From the NCBI RefSeq assembly GCF_010104355.1, contig NZ_CP044972.1:2046001-2110000 (forward strand): a stretch of 64,000 nt of DNA. The letters are read 5' to 3'. The notes below the pieces were generated by a model. That model ran no database searches and was not told where the DNA came from. It was given only the letters and a program-made list of their open reading frames with translations. Below are positions 44,677 to 54,504 of this stretch, piece after piece; positions within the stretch are counted from its first letter, which is position 1, and each line of letters begins with the position of its first letter. The DNA comes from Hydrogenophaga sp. PBL-H3 (GTDB lineage: Bacteria > Pseudomonadota > Gammaproteobacteria > Burkholderiales > Burkholderiaceae_C). Position numbers and translations under genes: made by a program.

Positions 44677-46977
44677 GTGAACGAAAAAAACAGCCTGTTG
44701 GCCGAATATGAAGGTGTCGTCTCCGGTCATCGGGACGGCCATGGTTTTGTGATCCGCGACGATGGTCAGGCCGATATATACCTGCCTTCCAACGAGATGC
44801 GGGCGGTGTTGCACAAGGACCGGGTCAAGGCCCGCATCGTGCGCTTGGACCGCAAGGGCCGGCCCGAGGGACGCGTGACGGAAATCGTCGAACGCTCCGA
44901 CTCCCCCATCATCGGTCGCCTGCTGCAAGAGAGCGGTGTGTGGCTGGTGGCGCCCGAAGACAAACGCTATGGGCAGGACGTGTTGATCCCCAAAGGCGCC
45001 ACCGGTTCGGCCAAGCCGGGCCAGGTGGTGGTGGTGCAACTCACTGAGCCACCTGCGCTGTATGGGCAGCCGGTGGGACGGGTGAAGGAAGTGCTGGGCG
45101 AGATCGATGACCCCGGCATGGAGATCGAGATTGCGGTGCGCAAGTACGGCGTTCCGCACGAGTTCTCGGACGCCGCCATGGCGCAGGCCCGTGCGCTGCC
45201 GGACCACGTGCGCGCCTCTGATCACAAAGACCGTGTTGATCTGCGAGATGTGCCCCTGGTCACCATCGATGGTGAAGATGCGCGCGACTTCGACGATGCG
45301 GTGTACTGCGAGCCGGCCAAGGTCGGCAAGGGCAAAGGCTGGCGTTTGCTGGTGGCGATTGCCGATGTGAGCAACTATGTGCAGACCGGCTCGGCCATCG
45401 ATGTGGATGCCTACGACCGCGCGACCTCGGTGTATTTTCCGCGCCGCGTGATTCCGATGCTGCCGGAAAAGCTCTCCAATGGCTTGTGCTCGCTGAATCC
45501 GGGCGTGGAGCGGCTGTGCATGGTGTGTGACATGCTGGTCAACGCCAAGGGCGAGGTGCACGCATACCAGTTCTATCCTGCGGTGATGTTCAGCCACGCG
45601 CGCTTCACCTACACCGAAGTCGCCGCCATTCTGCAGAACACGCGTGGCCCCGAGGCGAGTCAGCGCAAGGCGCTCGTCCCTTATCTGCTCAACCTGCACG
45701 ACGTGTACCGCGCGCTGCTGGCGGCGCGCGGCGAGCGCGGTGCGGTGGATTTCGAGACCACGGAGACGCAGATCGTCTGCGATGAGTCGGGCCGCATCGA
45801 GAAGATCATTCCGCGCACCCGCAACGACGCCCACAAGGTGATTGAAGAGGCGATGCTGGCTGCCAACGTCTGCTCGGCCGATTTCATCAGCGAGGGCAAA
45901 CACACCGGCCTGTTCCGCGTGCACGAAGGCCCCACGCCCGAGAAGCAGGAGATCCTGCGCAACTACCTCAAGGCCATGGGCGTGTCGCAGACCATTGGCG
46001 ACAACCCCAAGCCGGCCGACTTTCAGAAGATCGCGGCCGCGACAAAAGACAGGCCCGAGTCCCAGCAGATCCACACCATGCTGCTGCGCTCCATGCAGCA
46101 GGCCATCTACACGCCGATCAACAGCGGCCACTTCGGTCTGGCGTTCGAGGCCTACACGCACTTCACCAGTCCGATCCGCCGCTACCCGGACTTGCTGGTG
46201 CACCGCGTGATCAAGGCGATCCTGGCGCGCAAGCGTTACGAACTGCCGGCTCTGCCCACGCCGGGTGAGGCCCATGCCAAACTGAGCAAACGCCTGGCCA
46301 GCCGCGCCAAGCCATTGGCGGTGGGCGAGGTGGTGAAGAAGCCTTCGGTTGATACGCTGGCCTGGCAAGCAGCCGGCCTGCACTGCAGCGCGAACGAGCG
46401 CCGCGCCGACGAGGCCAGCCGCGACGTGGAAGCCTGGCTCAAATGCAAGTACATGCGCGAGCACCTGGGCGAGGAGTTCAGCGGGGTTGTGAGTTCGGTC
46501 ACCAGCTTCGGCCTGTTTGTCACGCTCGACGCCATGTACGTCGAAGGCCTTGTGCACATCACCGAGCTCGGTGGCGAGTACTTCCGCTTCGACGAAGCTC
46601 GGCAGGAGTTGCGTGGCGAGCGAACAGGTATCCGCTATGCACTGGGCACCCGTGTGCAGGTGCAGGTGAGCCGGGTGGACCTGGATGGTCGTCGCATTGA
46701 TTTCCGCCTCGTGAGTGGCGACGACGATCTGGTGCTGCGGGCCATGCGCGACAAGACGGGTCAAGCGGGCCCGGCGGACGGCCCAGCGGGAGCTGGGCGT
46801 GGCGGCAAACCCCACCGGGGTCGCAGTTCTGAGGGCGCGCCCTCGGGTCGTCAGGAACGTGCGCCACGCGCTCCGACGATGGAGGTGAAGGCGGCTGTCA
46901 AGAAGGCCGCTGGCAAGAAGTCGGACCGGGGTGGCGCGCGCAGCACCGCCAACCAGCCTCGCAAGAGCCGCCGCTGA
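44677..46977 (+). CDS. rnr: Ribonuclease R
   Basis: Processive 3'-5' exoribonuclease of the RNB family. The protein is 766 residues from GTG 44677 (VNEKNSLLAEYEG); earlier in-frame codons read through the opposite-strand tRNA and are rejected. Order: cold-shock-like N-terminal domains (VSGHRDGHGFVIRDDGQADIYLP in part), catalytic RNB domain with TIDGEDARDFDDAV, S1 domain (FSGVVSSVTSFGLFVTLD) and a basic Lys/Arg-rich tail. Confidence 0.95.
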   Translation: MNEKNSLLAEYEGVVSGHRDGHGFVIRDDGQADIYLPSNEMRAVLHKDRVKARIVRLDRKGRPEGRVTEIVERSDSPIIGRLLQESGVWLVAPEDKRYGQDVLIPKGATGSAKPGQVVVVQLTEPPALYGQPVGRVKEVLGEIDDPGMEIEIAVRKYGVPHEFSDAAMAQARALPDHVRASDHKDRVDLRDVPLVTIDGEDARDFDDAVYCEPAKVGKGKGWRLLVAIADVSNYVQTGSAIDVDAYDRATSVYFPRRVIPMLPEKLSNGLCSLNPGVERLCMVCDMLVNAKGEVHAYQFYPAVMFSHARFTYTEVAAILQNTRGPEASQRKALVPYLLNLHDVYRALLAARGERGAVDFETTETQIVCDESGRIEKIIPRTRNDAHKVIEEAMLAANVCSADFISEGKHTGLFRVHEGPTPEKQEILRNYLKAMGVSQTIGDNPKPADFQKIAAATKDRPESQQIHTMLLRSMQQAIYTPINSGHFGLAFEAYTHFTSPIRRYPDLLVHRVIKAILARKRYELPALPTPGEAHAKLSKRLASRAKPLAVGEVVKKPSVDTLAWQAAGLHCSANERRADEASRDVEAWLKCKYMREHLGEEFSGVVSSVTSFGLFVTLDAMYVEGLVHITELGGEYFRFDEARQELRGERTGIRYALGTRVQVQVSRVDLDGRRIDFRLVSGDDDLVLRAMRDKTGQAGPADGPAGAGRGGKPHRGRSSEGAPSGRQERAPRAPTMEVKAAVKKAAGKKSDRGGARSTANQPRKSRR

Positions 46978-46991
46978 AGGGTTTGCACGCC

Positions 46992-47957
46992 GTGAGCGCC
47001 GAGCCCCGGAAGACGCCCGCCAGGTCCGCTGCGCTGGAAGCCCCCTCCACCAGCCGTGCGCGGTCTCGGCCGGTGAAGATCGCCGACTCCAGGGTCCCGC
47101 CGATGCCCACCGAGCGGCCACTGCGCATTGGCGTGTCGGCGCGGCTGCTGTACCAGGTGCCCTCGGAGCTGGGGTTTCGCAACAAGAACCTGCAATACAT
47201 CGAACAGTCGCTGGCGCACTGGATCATGGAGCATGGGGCCATTGCCTTCATGGTGCCGGCAGTCGCCCACGACAGCAAACACGCTGCGCGCCACCTCAAG
47301 GTGGAGCATGTGGTGCAGGAACTTGATGCGCTGGTGTTGCAGGGTGGCGCCGATGTGGCGCCTCAGACTTACGGGCAGACGCCGATCGACCCGCGCTGGC
47401 ACGGCGACGTGGTGCGGGACAGATACGAACTGGCCTTGCTCAGGACCTTTCTGGCGCAGAAGAAACCGGTGTTGGGGGTGTGCCGTGGCGCGCAGTTGCT
47501 CAACGTCGCGTTTGGCGGCACGCTGTACCAGGACATCCCCACCCAGTGCCCGGCGGCCCACGCCCACGTGGACACCGATCTGTACGACCAGCTGGAGCAC
47601 GACGTGACCTTTTTGCAAGGCACGGTCCTGACCAGGCTGTACCCCAACGCCTCGCAGTTGCGCGTGACCAGCATCCACCACCAGGCGGTGGCTGAGTTGG
47701 GCAAGGGCATGGTGGTGGAGGCGGTCTCGACGCTGGACGGCATGGTGGAGGCGATCCGCTGGACCGGTGACACCTATGCTCGGGGCGTGCAGTGGCACCC
47801 GGAGTTTCACCACGGGAGGCATGCGCTGGCCGACAGTTCGCCGATCATGCTGGACTTTCTCGAAGCGTCTCGCACGGCAGCCATGGCGCGACTGGCCGCA
47901 GGCGGTGAACCCGATCCACGAGTGCCTCGCCCGCCCTTGAGGCTGGCAGGCCACTGA
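46992..47957 (+). CDS. Gamma-glutamyl-gamma-aminobutyrate hydrolase family protein (peptidase C26)
   Basis: A class I glutamine-amidotransferase-like hydrolase. The nucleophile is in VLGVCRGAQLLNVAFGG; the histidine and glutamate are in QWHPEFHH. LVLQGGADVAPQTYG is the family substrate-side motif. Relatives hydrolyse gamma-Glu-GABA (PuuD) or related gamma-glutamyl amides. The start is uncertain: GTG 46992 has GAAGGG upstream and gives 321 residues, while ATG 47103 gives 284 residues and coincides with the start of conserved sequence. Confidence 0.83.
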   Translation: MSAEPRKTPARSAALEAPSTSRARSRPVKIADSRVPPMPTERPLRIGVSARLLYQVPSELGFRNKNLQYIEQSLAHWIMEHGAIAFMVPAVAHDSKHAARHLKVEHVVQELDALVLQGGADVAPQTYGQTPIDPRWHGDVVRDRYELALLRTFLAQKKPVLGVCRGAQLLNVAFGGTLYQDIPTQCPAAHAHVDTDLYDQLEHDVTFLQGTVLTRLYPNASQLRVTSIHHQAVAELGKGMVVEAVSTLDGMVEAIRWTGDTYARGVQWHPEFHHGRHALADSSPIMLDFLEASRTAAMARLAAGGEPDPRVPRPPLRLAGH

Positions 47958-48009
47958 ACTTCAATTTCCAGGCGGCCGGCAGCCTGTACCCACAACACGT
48001 CAGCAACGC

Positions 48010-48561
48010 ATGCGCATCGTTTTCTTCCTGCTCGAAACCCTGTTCTTTTTTCTGATGGCGATGGCCTTGTTGCGCGCCTGGATGAACCACTTGCGCGTAC
48101 AGATGTCGGGCCAGCCTGGTCGATTTGCCATTGCTGTAACGGATTGGCTGGTTCAGCCGATGCGCAGAGTCCTGCCGCGTGCATGGGCGCAGAGCCGCAT
48201 CGATTGGGGAAGTCTTCTGTCGGCCATCGTGCTGGCATTGGCCTATGGCGGCATCTGGTTGGTGCTGGCGGCCAGCGTGTCGGAGGTGTCTGCCTCGCCT
48301 GCCACCTGGGTGGTCACCATCCTGACCATGGCCTTGCGCATTCTGGTGCGTACGCTGCTGCAAGGCCTGATGATCCTGTTGATCGGCTATGCCATCCTGT
48401 CCTGGGTGCAGCCGCATTCGCCGGTGATGGCCACGTTGGACCGACTGTGCGCGCCTTTGTTGCGCCCGATCCGCCGTGTGATTCCGCTGGTGGGTGGTGT
48501 CGACCTGTCGGTGCTGGTGCTGATCATCTTGTTGCAGGTCGGATTGATGATCCTGGGCTGA
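48010..48561 (+). CDS. YggT family integral membrane protein
   Basis: A 183-residue protein with two YGGT repeats, each a transmembrane helix followed by a P-(M/I)-RR motif: LLRAWMNHLR...VQPMRRVLPRAWAQSRIDWGSL (about 20-69) and ILSWVQPHSPV...LLRPIRRVIPLVGGVDLSVL (about 128-170). Family members are linked to osmotic tolerance and envelope or division functions; no firm role is known. Confidence 0.9.
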   Translation: MRIVFFLLETLFFFLMAMALLRAWMNHLRVQMSGQPGRFAIAVTDWLVQPMRRVLPRAWAQSRIDWGSLLSAIVLALAYGGIWLVLAASVSEVSASPATWVVTILTMALRILVRTLLQGLMILLIGYAILSWVQPHSPVMATLDRLCAPLLRPIRRVIPLVGGVDLSVLVLIILLQVGLMILG

Positions 48562-48576
48562 TAGCCCGTTCCCGCG

Positions 48577-50172
48577 TCAGACGATGGGTCTGGCGCGCTG
48601 GGCCAGTTCACCCGCCATCAGTGATGTGCGCTGTGCGACTTGCTGACCGTCATTCCAATGGTCCGCCAGCCAGCCGTGCTGGAACACGGCGCTGACCACC
48701 CGATCCAGCGCGGTCGCGGTCGACGAGACCGGTTGCGCCAGGGCACTGCCGATCATGCCCGCCAGCACATCGCCGGTGCCTGCCGTTGCCAGGGCGGCAT
48801 TGCCGGTGGAGTTGATGCGGGGGATCCCGGTCGGCGCGGCGATCACCGTGCCCGACCCTTTGAGCACGCAGATGGCGCCGAACCGTGTGGCGATCTTGTG
48901 GGCCGCTTGGAGGCGGTCTGACATGATCAGGGCGGTGTGGGTGCCGAGCAGCCGCGCAGCTTCAAGGGGATGCGGTGTGAGCACGGTGATCCAGCCACGT
49001 CCCTGGCGGTGCGTCAGTTGTGCTTGCAGGCTGGTGTCCTGTGCAACGGCGTTGAGCGCATCGGCGTCCAACACCAGCGTGGCGGCCTGGGACAGCACCC
49101 GCGGCAGCATGGCGGCCACCAAAGCGCCACCCCCACAACCACAGACCACGCTGGCCCGCCGTAGCAATGGGGTGTCCAGCAGGGTTTGTGGCCGGCGAAA
49201 CATGACTTCGGGGCACACGGGGTCCCAGGTGGTTTCGTTCAGAGAGCCTGCCTCCAGCAGGCCGACGAACACCCTTCCCGCGCCAGCGTGCAACGCCGCG
49301 CGCGCTGCCAGCACCGCTGCACCGGTCATGCCCGCACCGGTTGTGGCCACGCCCTGGCCGCCGACCACCACCACATCGCCAAAGCTGCCTTTGTGGCTCC
49401 CGTGCGGCATGGTCACTTTTGCGTTGGCATGTGTTGCCTGACCAGACAACCAGGCCGTCACGGGCACGTCGGCGGCAGGCGTCGCGCCCAGATCGTCGAA
49501 CCAGACTTGCCCCGCCGCGTCCCGACCTTGCCCGGTGAACAGACCCGGCTTCAAGCTCAGCAGCGACAGGGTGTGGCGCGGCCCGGCCTGCGTGGCGGCG
49601 GCGCTTTCGCTCGTGTCATGCTCGGTCCCGGCCAGCGCACCAGTGTCAGCATGCAGTCCGCTTGGCAGGTCAACACAGAGCACCGGCTTGGCGCTGGTCC
49701 GCAGCATGGCCAGCCAGGTGGCGAGCGTGCCCGTCAATGGCCGGATGGCACCAATACCCAGCAACGCGTCGATGGCCAAGTCGGCGTCGTCTGGCGGGCC
49801 GGTCTGAAACGTGACGCCCGCTGCCTGCGCGCTGGCCAATGCCTGGCGCGCGTCAGGGGGCAGTCGCGAAAGGGCATCACCTTCGGCTACCGCATGCGTG
49901 ACCACGACCCGGAGGGCGCTGCCCGACTTCTGCGCCCACGTGTGCAGATGTGTGGCCGCCACCAAGCCGTCGCCCCCGTTGTTGCCCGGGCCACAAGCCA
50001 CCCAGATGCAACGGGCATGCGGCGCCAGTGCCTGCGCCAGTCGTGCCACCGCCAGACCCGCCCGCGCCATCAGGGTATGGTGTGGCAGGGCGGCCTGGGC
50101 GGCCTGCTCGATGGAGCGCGTGGCCGCCGTGTCAAAGAGAGGCTCAAGTCGATCGGCGTTGATGATTCGCAT
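48577..50172 (-). CDS. nnrD: Bifunctional NAD(P)H-hydrate epimerase / ADP-dependent dehydratase
   Basis: Repairs damaged NAD(P)H hydrates. The 531-residue fusion has an N-terminal YjeF_N epimerase domain (ACGPGNNGGDGLVAATHL near 58-75; VDLPSG) and a C-terminal ribokinase-like dehydratase domain (HKGSFGDVVVVGG, TVLTPHPLEAARLLG, NSTGNAALATAGTGDVLAGMIG in part). The GTGD motif of the kinase-fold site is intact. It is 15 bp downstream of the oxidase gene on the same strand. Confidence 0.94.
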   Translation of the reverse strand: MRIINADRLEPLFDTAATRSIEQAAQAALPHHTLMARAGLAVARLAQALAPHARCIWVACGPGNNGGDGLVAATHLHTWAQKSGSALRVVVTHAVAEGDALSRLPPDARQALASAQAAGVTFQTGPPDDADLAIDALLGIGAIRPLTGTLATWLAMLRTSAKPVLCVDLPSGLHADTGALAGTEHDTSESAAATQAGPRHTLSLLSLKPGLFTGQGRDAAGQVWFDDLGATPAADVPVTAWLSGQATHANAKVTMPHGSHKGSFGDVVVVGGQGVATTGAGMTGAAVLAARAALHAGAGRVFVGLLEAGSLNETTWDPVCPEVMFRRPQTLLDTPLLRRASVVCGCGGGALVAAMLPRVLSQAATLVLDADALNAVAQDTSLQAQLTHRQGRGWITVLTPHPLEAARLLGTHTALIMSDRLQAAHKIATRFGAICVLKGSGTVIAAPTGIPRINSTGNAALATAGTGDVLAGMIGSALAQPVSSTATALDRVVSAVFQHGWLADHWNDGQQVAQRTSLMAGELAQRARPIV

Positions 50173-50187
50173 GGGCCCCAGTCTGGC

Positions 50188-51480
50188 TCAAAGTCCGTAC
50201 CGTTGGGGCGAACAGGCGGCCATATCGATATCTGGTGAGCGTCCGTCGATGCGATCGGCCAGCGCCCTGGCGGCACCACAAGCCACGGACCACCCAGCTT
50301 GTCCGTGGCCCAGATTCAGCCAGACACCGGGCAGCCGACTCGCGCCGAGCAGTGGCATCCCATCGGGCACGGTGGCCTGAACACCGCGCCATTCCTGCAC
50401 GCTGCCGGCCGGGCCGCCCAGGCGCACAGCGCCCGGAAACCAGTCGGAGAGCACGCGGTACAGGCGTTGCAGGGATGCTTTTGACGGTGAGCCGGATTCG
50501 CGGCCCCACTCGGCTCCGCCGGCCACGCGCACGCGCTGGCCCAGACGAGCAATTGAAATGCCGTGCCTCCCATCGAGCACCGCCGACTGCGGTGCATCCA
50601 TGGGCTCGCGAACCGCGGCGCTCAGCGAATGGCCGACCACCGCTTGCAGTGGCAACTTCAATCCCAGCGGTGAAAGTATGCCGACGGCGGCCACGCCGGC
50701 GCAAACCACCACCGCATCGAAGCGCTGGGCGGAGCCATTCGTGGCTTCGCCGGATGGGTGAGTCGCGGTGTGGGTGAGCGTCAGGTTCACCCCCGCATTC
50801 AGTTGGGGCTCGATGCGGCTGACGATGGTGTTGAACTCGAAGCGGCAGCCCAACCGTTGGGCCTGGGCTCTCAGCAACACGGCGAATTCCCTGCAGTTGG
50901 CCACGGCTTCTCCGCCGAGCTCAATGGCGCCGTGCAGCGGCGTCTCGGTGTTGAGCGAGGGTTCCAGCGCGCGAGCCTCGTCGGCCGATAGCAACTTGGC
51001 TGTCAGACCGAGGTCGCGCAGTTGCTGCCACGGGGCTTGAGCCGCTGCGGCCTCCGGCTCGCTGCGCAGCAGCACCAACATGCCGTGGCTGCGATCGTGT
51101 TCAAACTGGTACCGATCAGTGATCGCCTGCTGGCGCTCCTGGCTGTAACGCACCCATTGATGAACCTGCGCGTGGTTTGACAACATTTGTGGACCCTTGC
51201 CGGCACGTCGCCACTGCCACAGCCAGCTCCACTCGCCTCCGCGGGGCAGCCGCGACACCTGCAGACCAGCGCCGCTGGCGGACCAAGGCCATGCGAGTCG
51301 CCCGTGGTCGTGTGCCCAGGGCGCCGTCCAGCCAGGAGCAATGAGCGCCCCGTTGGCAAAACTGGCCTCTTCGGCCACCGTGCTGCGCCGCTCGAAGACC
51401 GTGACCTCATGGCCGTCCTGAGAAAGCTCATGCGCGCAGGCAATGCCCACGACACCAGCTCCAACGATCGCGATTTTCAA
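50188..51480 (-). CDS. FAD-dependent D-amino-acid dehydrogenase (DadA-like)
   Basis: A 430-residue DAO-family flavoprotein. The N-terminus is the Rossmann motif KIAIVGAGVVGIACAHELSQDGHEVTVFER (in part: GAGVVG, then the acidic E of FER), followed by SFANGALIAPGWTAPW, typical of DadA. The C-terminus has GWSVACGAARALADRI. I choose a TTG start at 51480: AGGGAG lies 6-7 bases upstream and the Rossmann fold begins at once. An ATG 16 codons earlier (51528) has no ribosome-binding site and adds unrelated residues. Confidence 0.85.
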   Translation of the reverse strand: MKIAIVGAGVVGIACAHELSQDGHEVTVFERRSTVAEEASFANGALIAPGWTAPWAHDHGRLAWPWSASGAGLQVSRLPRGGEWSWLWQWRRAGKGPQMLSNHAQVHQWVRYSQERQQAITDRYQFEHDRSHGMLVLLRSEPEAAAAQAPWQQLRDLGLTAKLLSADEARALEPSLNTETPLHGAIELGGEAVANCREFAVLLRAQAQRLGCRFEFNTIVSRIEPQLNAGVNLTLTHTATHPSGEATNGSAQRFDAVVVCAGVAAVGILSPLGLKLPLQAVVGHSLSAAVREPMDAPQSAVLDGRHGISIARLGQRVRVAGGAEWGRESGSPSKASLQRLYRVLSDWFPGAVRLGGPAGSVQEWRGVQATVPDGMPLLGASRLPGVWLNLGHGQAGWSVACGAARALADRIDGRSPDIDMAACSPQRYGL

Positions 51481-51639
51481 ACCTGGCTCCCTGAAAACTG
51501 CATTGTGCCGTTGAGCGGCAGGCGCCATTCGATGCTCAGGGAGGTGGACAGGGTGTCAGACATGGGGAACGCACGCAAAACCCCCGGGCATGTTCTAAAT
51601 GGCACGCCCGGCGAAGATGGCTGAAGGAAGGGATCGGGC

Positions 51640-51648
51640 TGCTATAAT
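51640..51648 (+). promoter_or_regulatory. Extended -10 promoter of the rpsB operon
   Basis: TGCTATAAT, a perfect extended -10. CTGAAG at 51621-51626 is a weak -35 with 16-bp spacing. Transcription would start near 51655 and leave a leader of about 160 nt. Confidence 0.75.
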
Positions 51649-51654
51649 CGACAG

Positions 51655-51815
51655 GCTTTGCGGGTGACGGACAAGACAAAGGTCTTGCTGCCTCGCAAGG
51701 AAAATCGCAAACCAGCCCAACCGGGTGTTGTCTGTAGCCACCGAATCAGTCTTGATGGGGTGGCCAGCAGGTGATCGGGGCTGGATTTTAGACTCAACCT
51801 CTGGAAAGTTAACTC
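51655..51815 (+). promoter_or_regulatory. rpsB 5' leader, possible S2 autoregulation site
   Basis: No gene is seen between the DadA-like gene and rpsB; the second half of the gap is this leader. It contains a CAAGAC-AAAG-GTCTTG hairpin (51672-51687) and ends with TGGAAAGTTAACTC before the ATG. rpsB leaders are bound by S2 in E. coli; the same role here is inferred from position. Confidence 0.45.
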
Positions 51816-52571
51816 ATGTCTATCTCCATGCGCGAAATGCTGGAAGCTGGTGTCCATTTCGGTCACCAAACCCGCTTCTGGAACCCCAAGATGGCTCCGT
51901 ACATCTTCGGTCACCGCAACAAAATCCACATCGTCAACCTCGAAAAGACGCTGCCTCTGTTTGAAGATGCAGCCAAGTTCGTGCGCCAACTCTCCGCCAA
52001 CCGCGGCACCATTTTGATGGTGGGTACCAAGCGCCAGTCGCGCGACATCGTGGCCCAGGAAGCCCGTCGCGCTGGCGTACCTTTCGTTGACCAGCGCTGG
52101 CTCGGCGGCATGCTCACGAACTTCAAGACCGTCAAGACCTCGATCAAGCGTCTGAAGGACATGCAAGCCCAGAAAGAAGCCGGCCTGGACAGCATGACCA
52201 AGAAAGAGCAGCTGACTTTCTCCCGCGAAATGGAAAAGCTGGAAAAAGACATCGGCGGCATCCAGGACATGACGGCCTTGCCCGATGCCATCTTCGTGAT
52301 CGATGTGGGCTTCCACAAGATCGCCGTGCTCGAAGCTCAGAAACTGGGCATCCCGCTGGTGGGCGTGGTTGATACCAACCACTCGCCCGTGGGCATCGAC
52401 TACGTGATCCCCGGTAATGACGACTCGGCCCGCGCCGTGGCGCTGTATGCCCGCGGTATCGCCGACGCGATCCTTGAAGGTCGCAGCAACGCAGTCAACG
52501 ACGTGGTCAAGGCTGTCTCCGCTGAAGGCGCCGACGAGTTTGTCGAAGTCAAGGAAAACACGGCCGCGTGA
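51816..52571 (+). CDS. rpsB: 30S ribosomal protein S2
   Basis: A 251-residue S2. [26 protein letters not shown] (in part), [16 protein letters not shown] and [24 protein letters not shown] are family signatures. First gene of the rpsB-tsf-pyrH-frr block. Confidence 0.98.
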   Translation: MSISMREMLEAGVHFGHQTRFWNPKMAPYIFGHRNKIHIVNLEKTLPLFEDAAKFVRQLSANRGTILMVGTKRQSRDIVAQEARRAGVPFVDQRWLGGMLTNFKTVKTSIKRLKDMQAQKEAGLDSMTKKEQLTFSREMEKLEKDIGGIQDMTALPDAIFVIDVGFHKIAVLEAQKLGIPLVGVVDTNHSPVGIDYVIPGNDDSARAVALYARGIADAILEGRSNAVNDVVKAVSAEGADEFVEVKENTAA

Positions 52572-52591
52572 AGGCTTTGCTCCCATGGAAG

Positions 52592-52613
52592 AGGGGCTCG
52601 TGAGCCCCTTTTT
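52592..52613 (+). terminator. Terminator/attenuator between rpsB and tsf
   Basis: AGGGGCTC and GAGCCCCT around GT (52592-52609) with TTTTT directly after. It sits 20 bp after the rpsB stop in the 114-bp gap. It probably lowers tsf expression relative to rpsB, as known for the E. coli operon. Confidence 0.8.
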
Positions 52614-52685
52614 CACACCGAAAACCGATCAATGAACATGGCCGATCTCACGCACCAGCATGAGGCGGCGCCAAGGAGAAAACAG

Positions 52686-53603
52686 ATGGCAATTACCGCA
52701 AGCATGGTCGCTGAACTGCGCGCCAAGACCGACGCTCCCATGATGGAGTGCAAAAAAGCCCTGACCGAAGCCGATGGCGACATGGCCAAGGCCGAAGAGC
52801 TGCTGCGAGTCAAGCTGGGCACCAAGGCCGGCAAGGCCGCCAGCCGCGTGACCGCCGAAGGCGTCGTGGCCAGCTTCATTGAAGGCACCACTGGCGGCCT
52901 GATCGAAGTCAACTGCGAAACCGATTTCGTCACCAAGAACGACAGCTTCCTGGCCCTGGCCAACGCTGCGGCGCAACTTGTGGCCAAGCACCAGCCGGCC
53001 GATGTCGCAGCGCTCGGCGCGCTGCCGTACAGCCAGGACGGCTTCGGCCCCACCCTGGAAGACGTGCGCAAGGGCTTGATCGGCAAGATCGGCGAGAACA
53101 TGTCGTTCCGCCGCTTCAAGGCCTACAGTGGCGCGACCAAGCTGGCCGGCTACCTGCACGGCACCCGCATCGGCGTGGTGGTGGAGTTCGACGGTGAAGA
53201 GGTTGCAGCCAAGGACGTCGCCATGCACGTGGCCGCCATGAAGCCTGTCGCACTGACCAGCAACGATGTGCCGGCGGAGTTCATCGAGCGCGAACGTTCG
53301 GTGGCCACGGCCAAGGCCGACGAAGCCAACAAGGAACTCGAAGCGGCTGGCAAACCTGCGCAGAGCGCCGAAATCGTTGCCAAGCGCATCGACGGTGCCG
53401 TGCAGAAGTACCTGAAAGAAGTATCGCTGTTCAACCAGCCCTTTGTGAAAAACGACAAGCAGACCGTCGAGGCCATGCTCAAGGCCGCTGGCACCACCGT
53501 CAAGGGCTTCACCCTGTATGTGGTGGGTGAGGGCATCGAGAAGAAGGTGGACGACTTTGCAGCCGAAGTGGCCGCCCAGGTCGCTGCAGCCAAGGGCGCC
53601 TGA
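52686..53603 (+). CDS. tsf: Elongation factor Ts
   Basis: Nucleotide exchange factor for EF-Tu. The 305-residue protein has [20 protein letters not shown] (in part) with MECKKAL, the TDFVTKND motif and MHVAAMKP. Start at ATG 52686 behind AAGGAG; an in-frame ATG 18 codons earlier is not needed. Confidence 0.97.
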   Translation: MAITASMVAELRAKTDAPMMECKKALTEADGDMAKAEELLRVKLGTKAGKAASRVTAEGVVASFIEGTTGGLIEVNCETDFVTKNDSFLALANAAAQLVAKHQPADVAALGALPYSQDGFGPTLEDVRKGLIGKIGENMSFRRFKAYSGATKLAGYLHGTRIGVVVEFDGEEVAAKDVAMHVAAMKPVALTSNDVPAEFIERERSVATAKADEANKELEAAGKPAQSAEIVAKRIDGAVQKYLKEVSLFNQPFVKNDKQTVEAMLKAAGTTVKGFTLYVVGEGIEKKVDDFAAEVAAQVAAAKGA

Positions 53604-53636
53604 GCGTCTTCTGGTGGCAGCCGTTGCTGCCCTGAA

Positions 53637-53668
53637 CAAGACAACGGGCCGCAAGGCCCGTTGTCTTG
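53637..53668 (+). terminator. Strong hairpin between tsf and pyrH
   Basis: Arms CAAGACAACGGGCC (53637-53650) and GGCCCGTTGTCTTG (53655-53668) are exact reverse complements around a GCAA tetraloop. The U-content is only in the arm's end, so termination may be partial. pyrH starts 84 bp later. Confidence 0.8.
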
Positions 53669-53752
53669 TGTATCACCGGCACTGAAGGCGTCGCCGCTCC
53701 TCGGTACACTTGCCGGCTGAATCTTGTGTTTTCGCTTCCTGAAAGTTGTCAC

Positions 53753-54463
53753 ATGCCTGCCTACAAACGGATTCTGTTGAAGTTGTCGGGGGAAGCCCTC
53801 ATGGGCGACGACGCCTTCGGCATCAATCGGGCCACCATCGTGCGCATGGTGGAAGAAATCGCAGATGTCACTCGCCTGGGCGTACAGGTGGCCATCGTTA
53901 TCGGTGGTGGCAACATCTTCCGCGGTGTGGCTGGTGGCTCGGTCGGCATGGACCGCGCCACCGCAGACTACATGGGCATGCTGGCCACGGTGATGAACTC
54001 ACTGGCGTTGGCTGACACCATGGACAAGGCCGGTCTGGTGGCTCGTGTGATGTCGGCCATTGCCATCGAGCAGGTGGTCGAGCCTTATGTGCGCCCGAAG
54101 GCGCTGCAGTATCTGGAAGAGGGCAAGGTCGTCGTTTTTGCAGCTGGCACGGGCAACCCCTTCTTCACCACCGACACGGCTGCGGCCCTGCGCGGTGCAG
54201 AGATTGGCGCCGAGATCGTTCTCAAGGCAACCAAGGTGGACGGTGTGTACAGCGCCGATCCGAACAAGGACCCGACCGCCACCCGATATGCCTCAATCAC
54301 GTTTGATGAGGCCATGAACAAGAACCTTCAGGTGATGGACGCCACCGCGTTCGCCCTGTGCCGAGACCAGAAACTGCCGGTCAAGGTGTTCTCCATCTTC
54401 AAGCCTGGTGCACTGCGCGATGTGGTGATGGGCAAGGACGAGGGCACGCTGGTTCATGTGTGA
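53753..54463 (+). CDS. pyrH: Uridylate kinase PyrH
   Basis: UMP kinase of the amino-acid-kinase fold, 236 residues. [20 protein letters not shown] (in part), [27 protein letters not shown] and [19 protein letters not shown] (in part) are diagnostic. Start ATG 53753; upstream codons run through the terminator hairpin. Confidence 0.97.
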   Translation: MPAYKRILLKLSGEALMGDDAFGINRATIVRMVEEIADVTRLGVQVAIVIGGGNIFRGVAGGSVGMDRATADYMGMLATVMNSLALADTMDKAGLVARVMSAIAIEQVVEPYVRPKALQYLEEGKVVVFAAGTGNPFFTTDTAAALRGAEIGAEIVLKATKVDGVYSADPNKDPTATRYASITFDEAMNKNLQVMDATAFALCRDQKLPVKVFSIFKPGALRDVVMGKDEGTLVHV

Positions 54464-54504
54464 CGCCCGCTGGCGCGCACCACTTGCTGAAATGAGGAGT
54501 TTTC

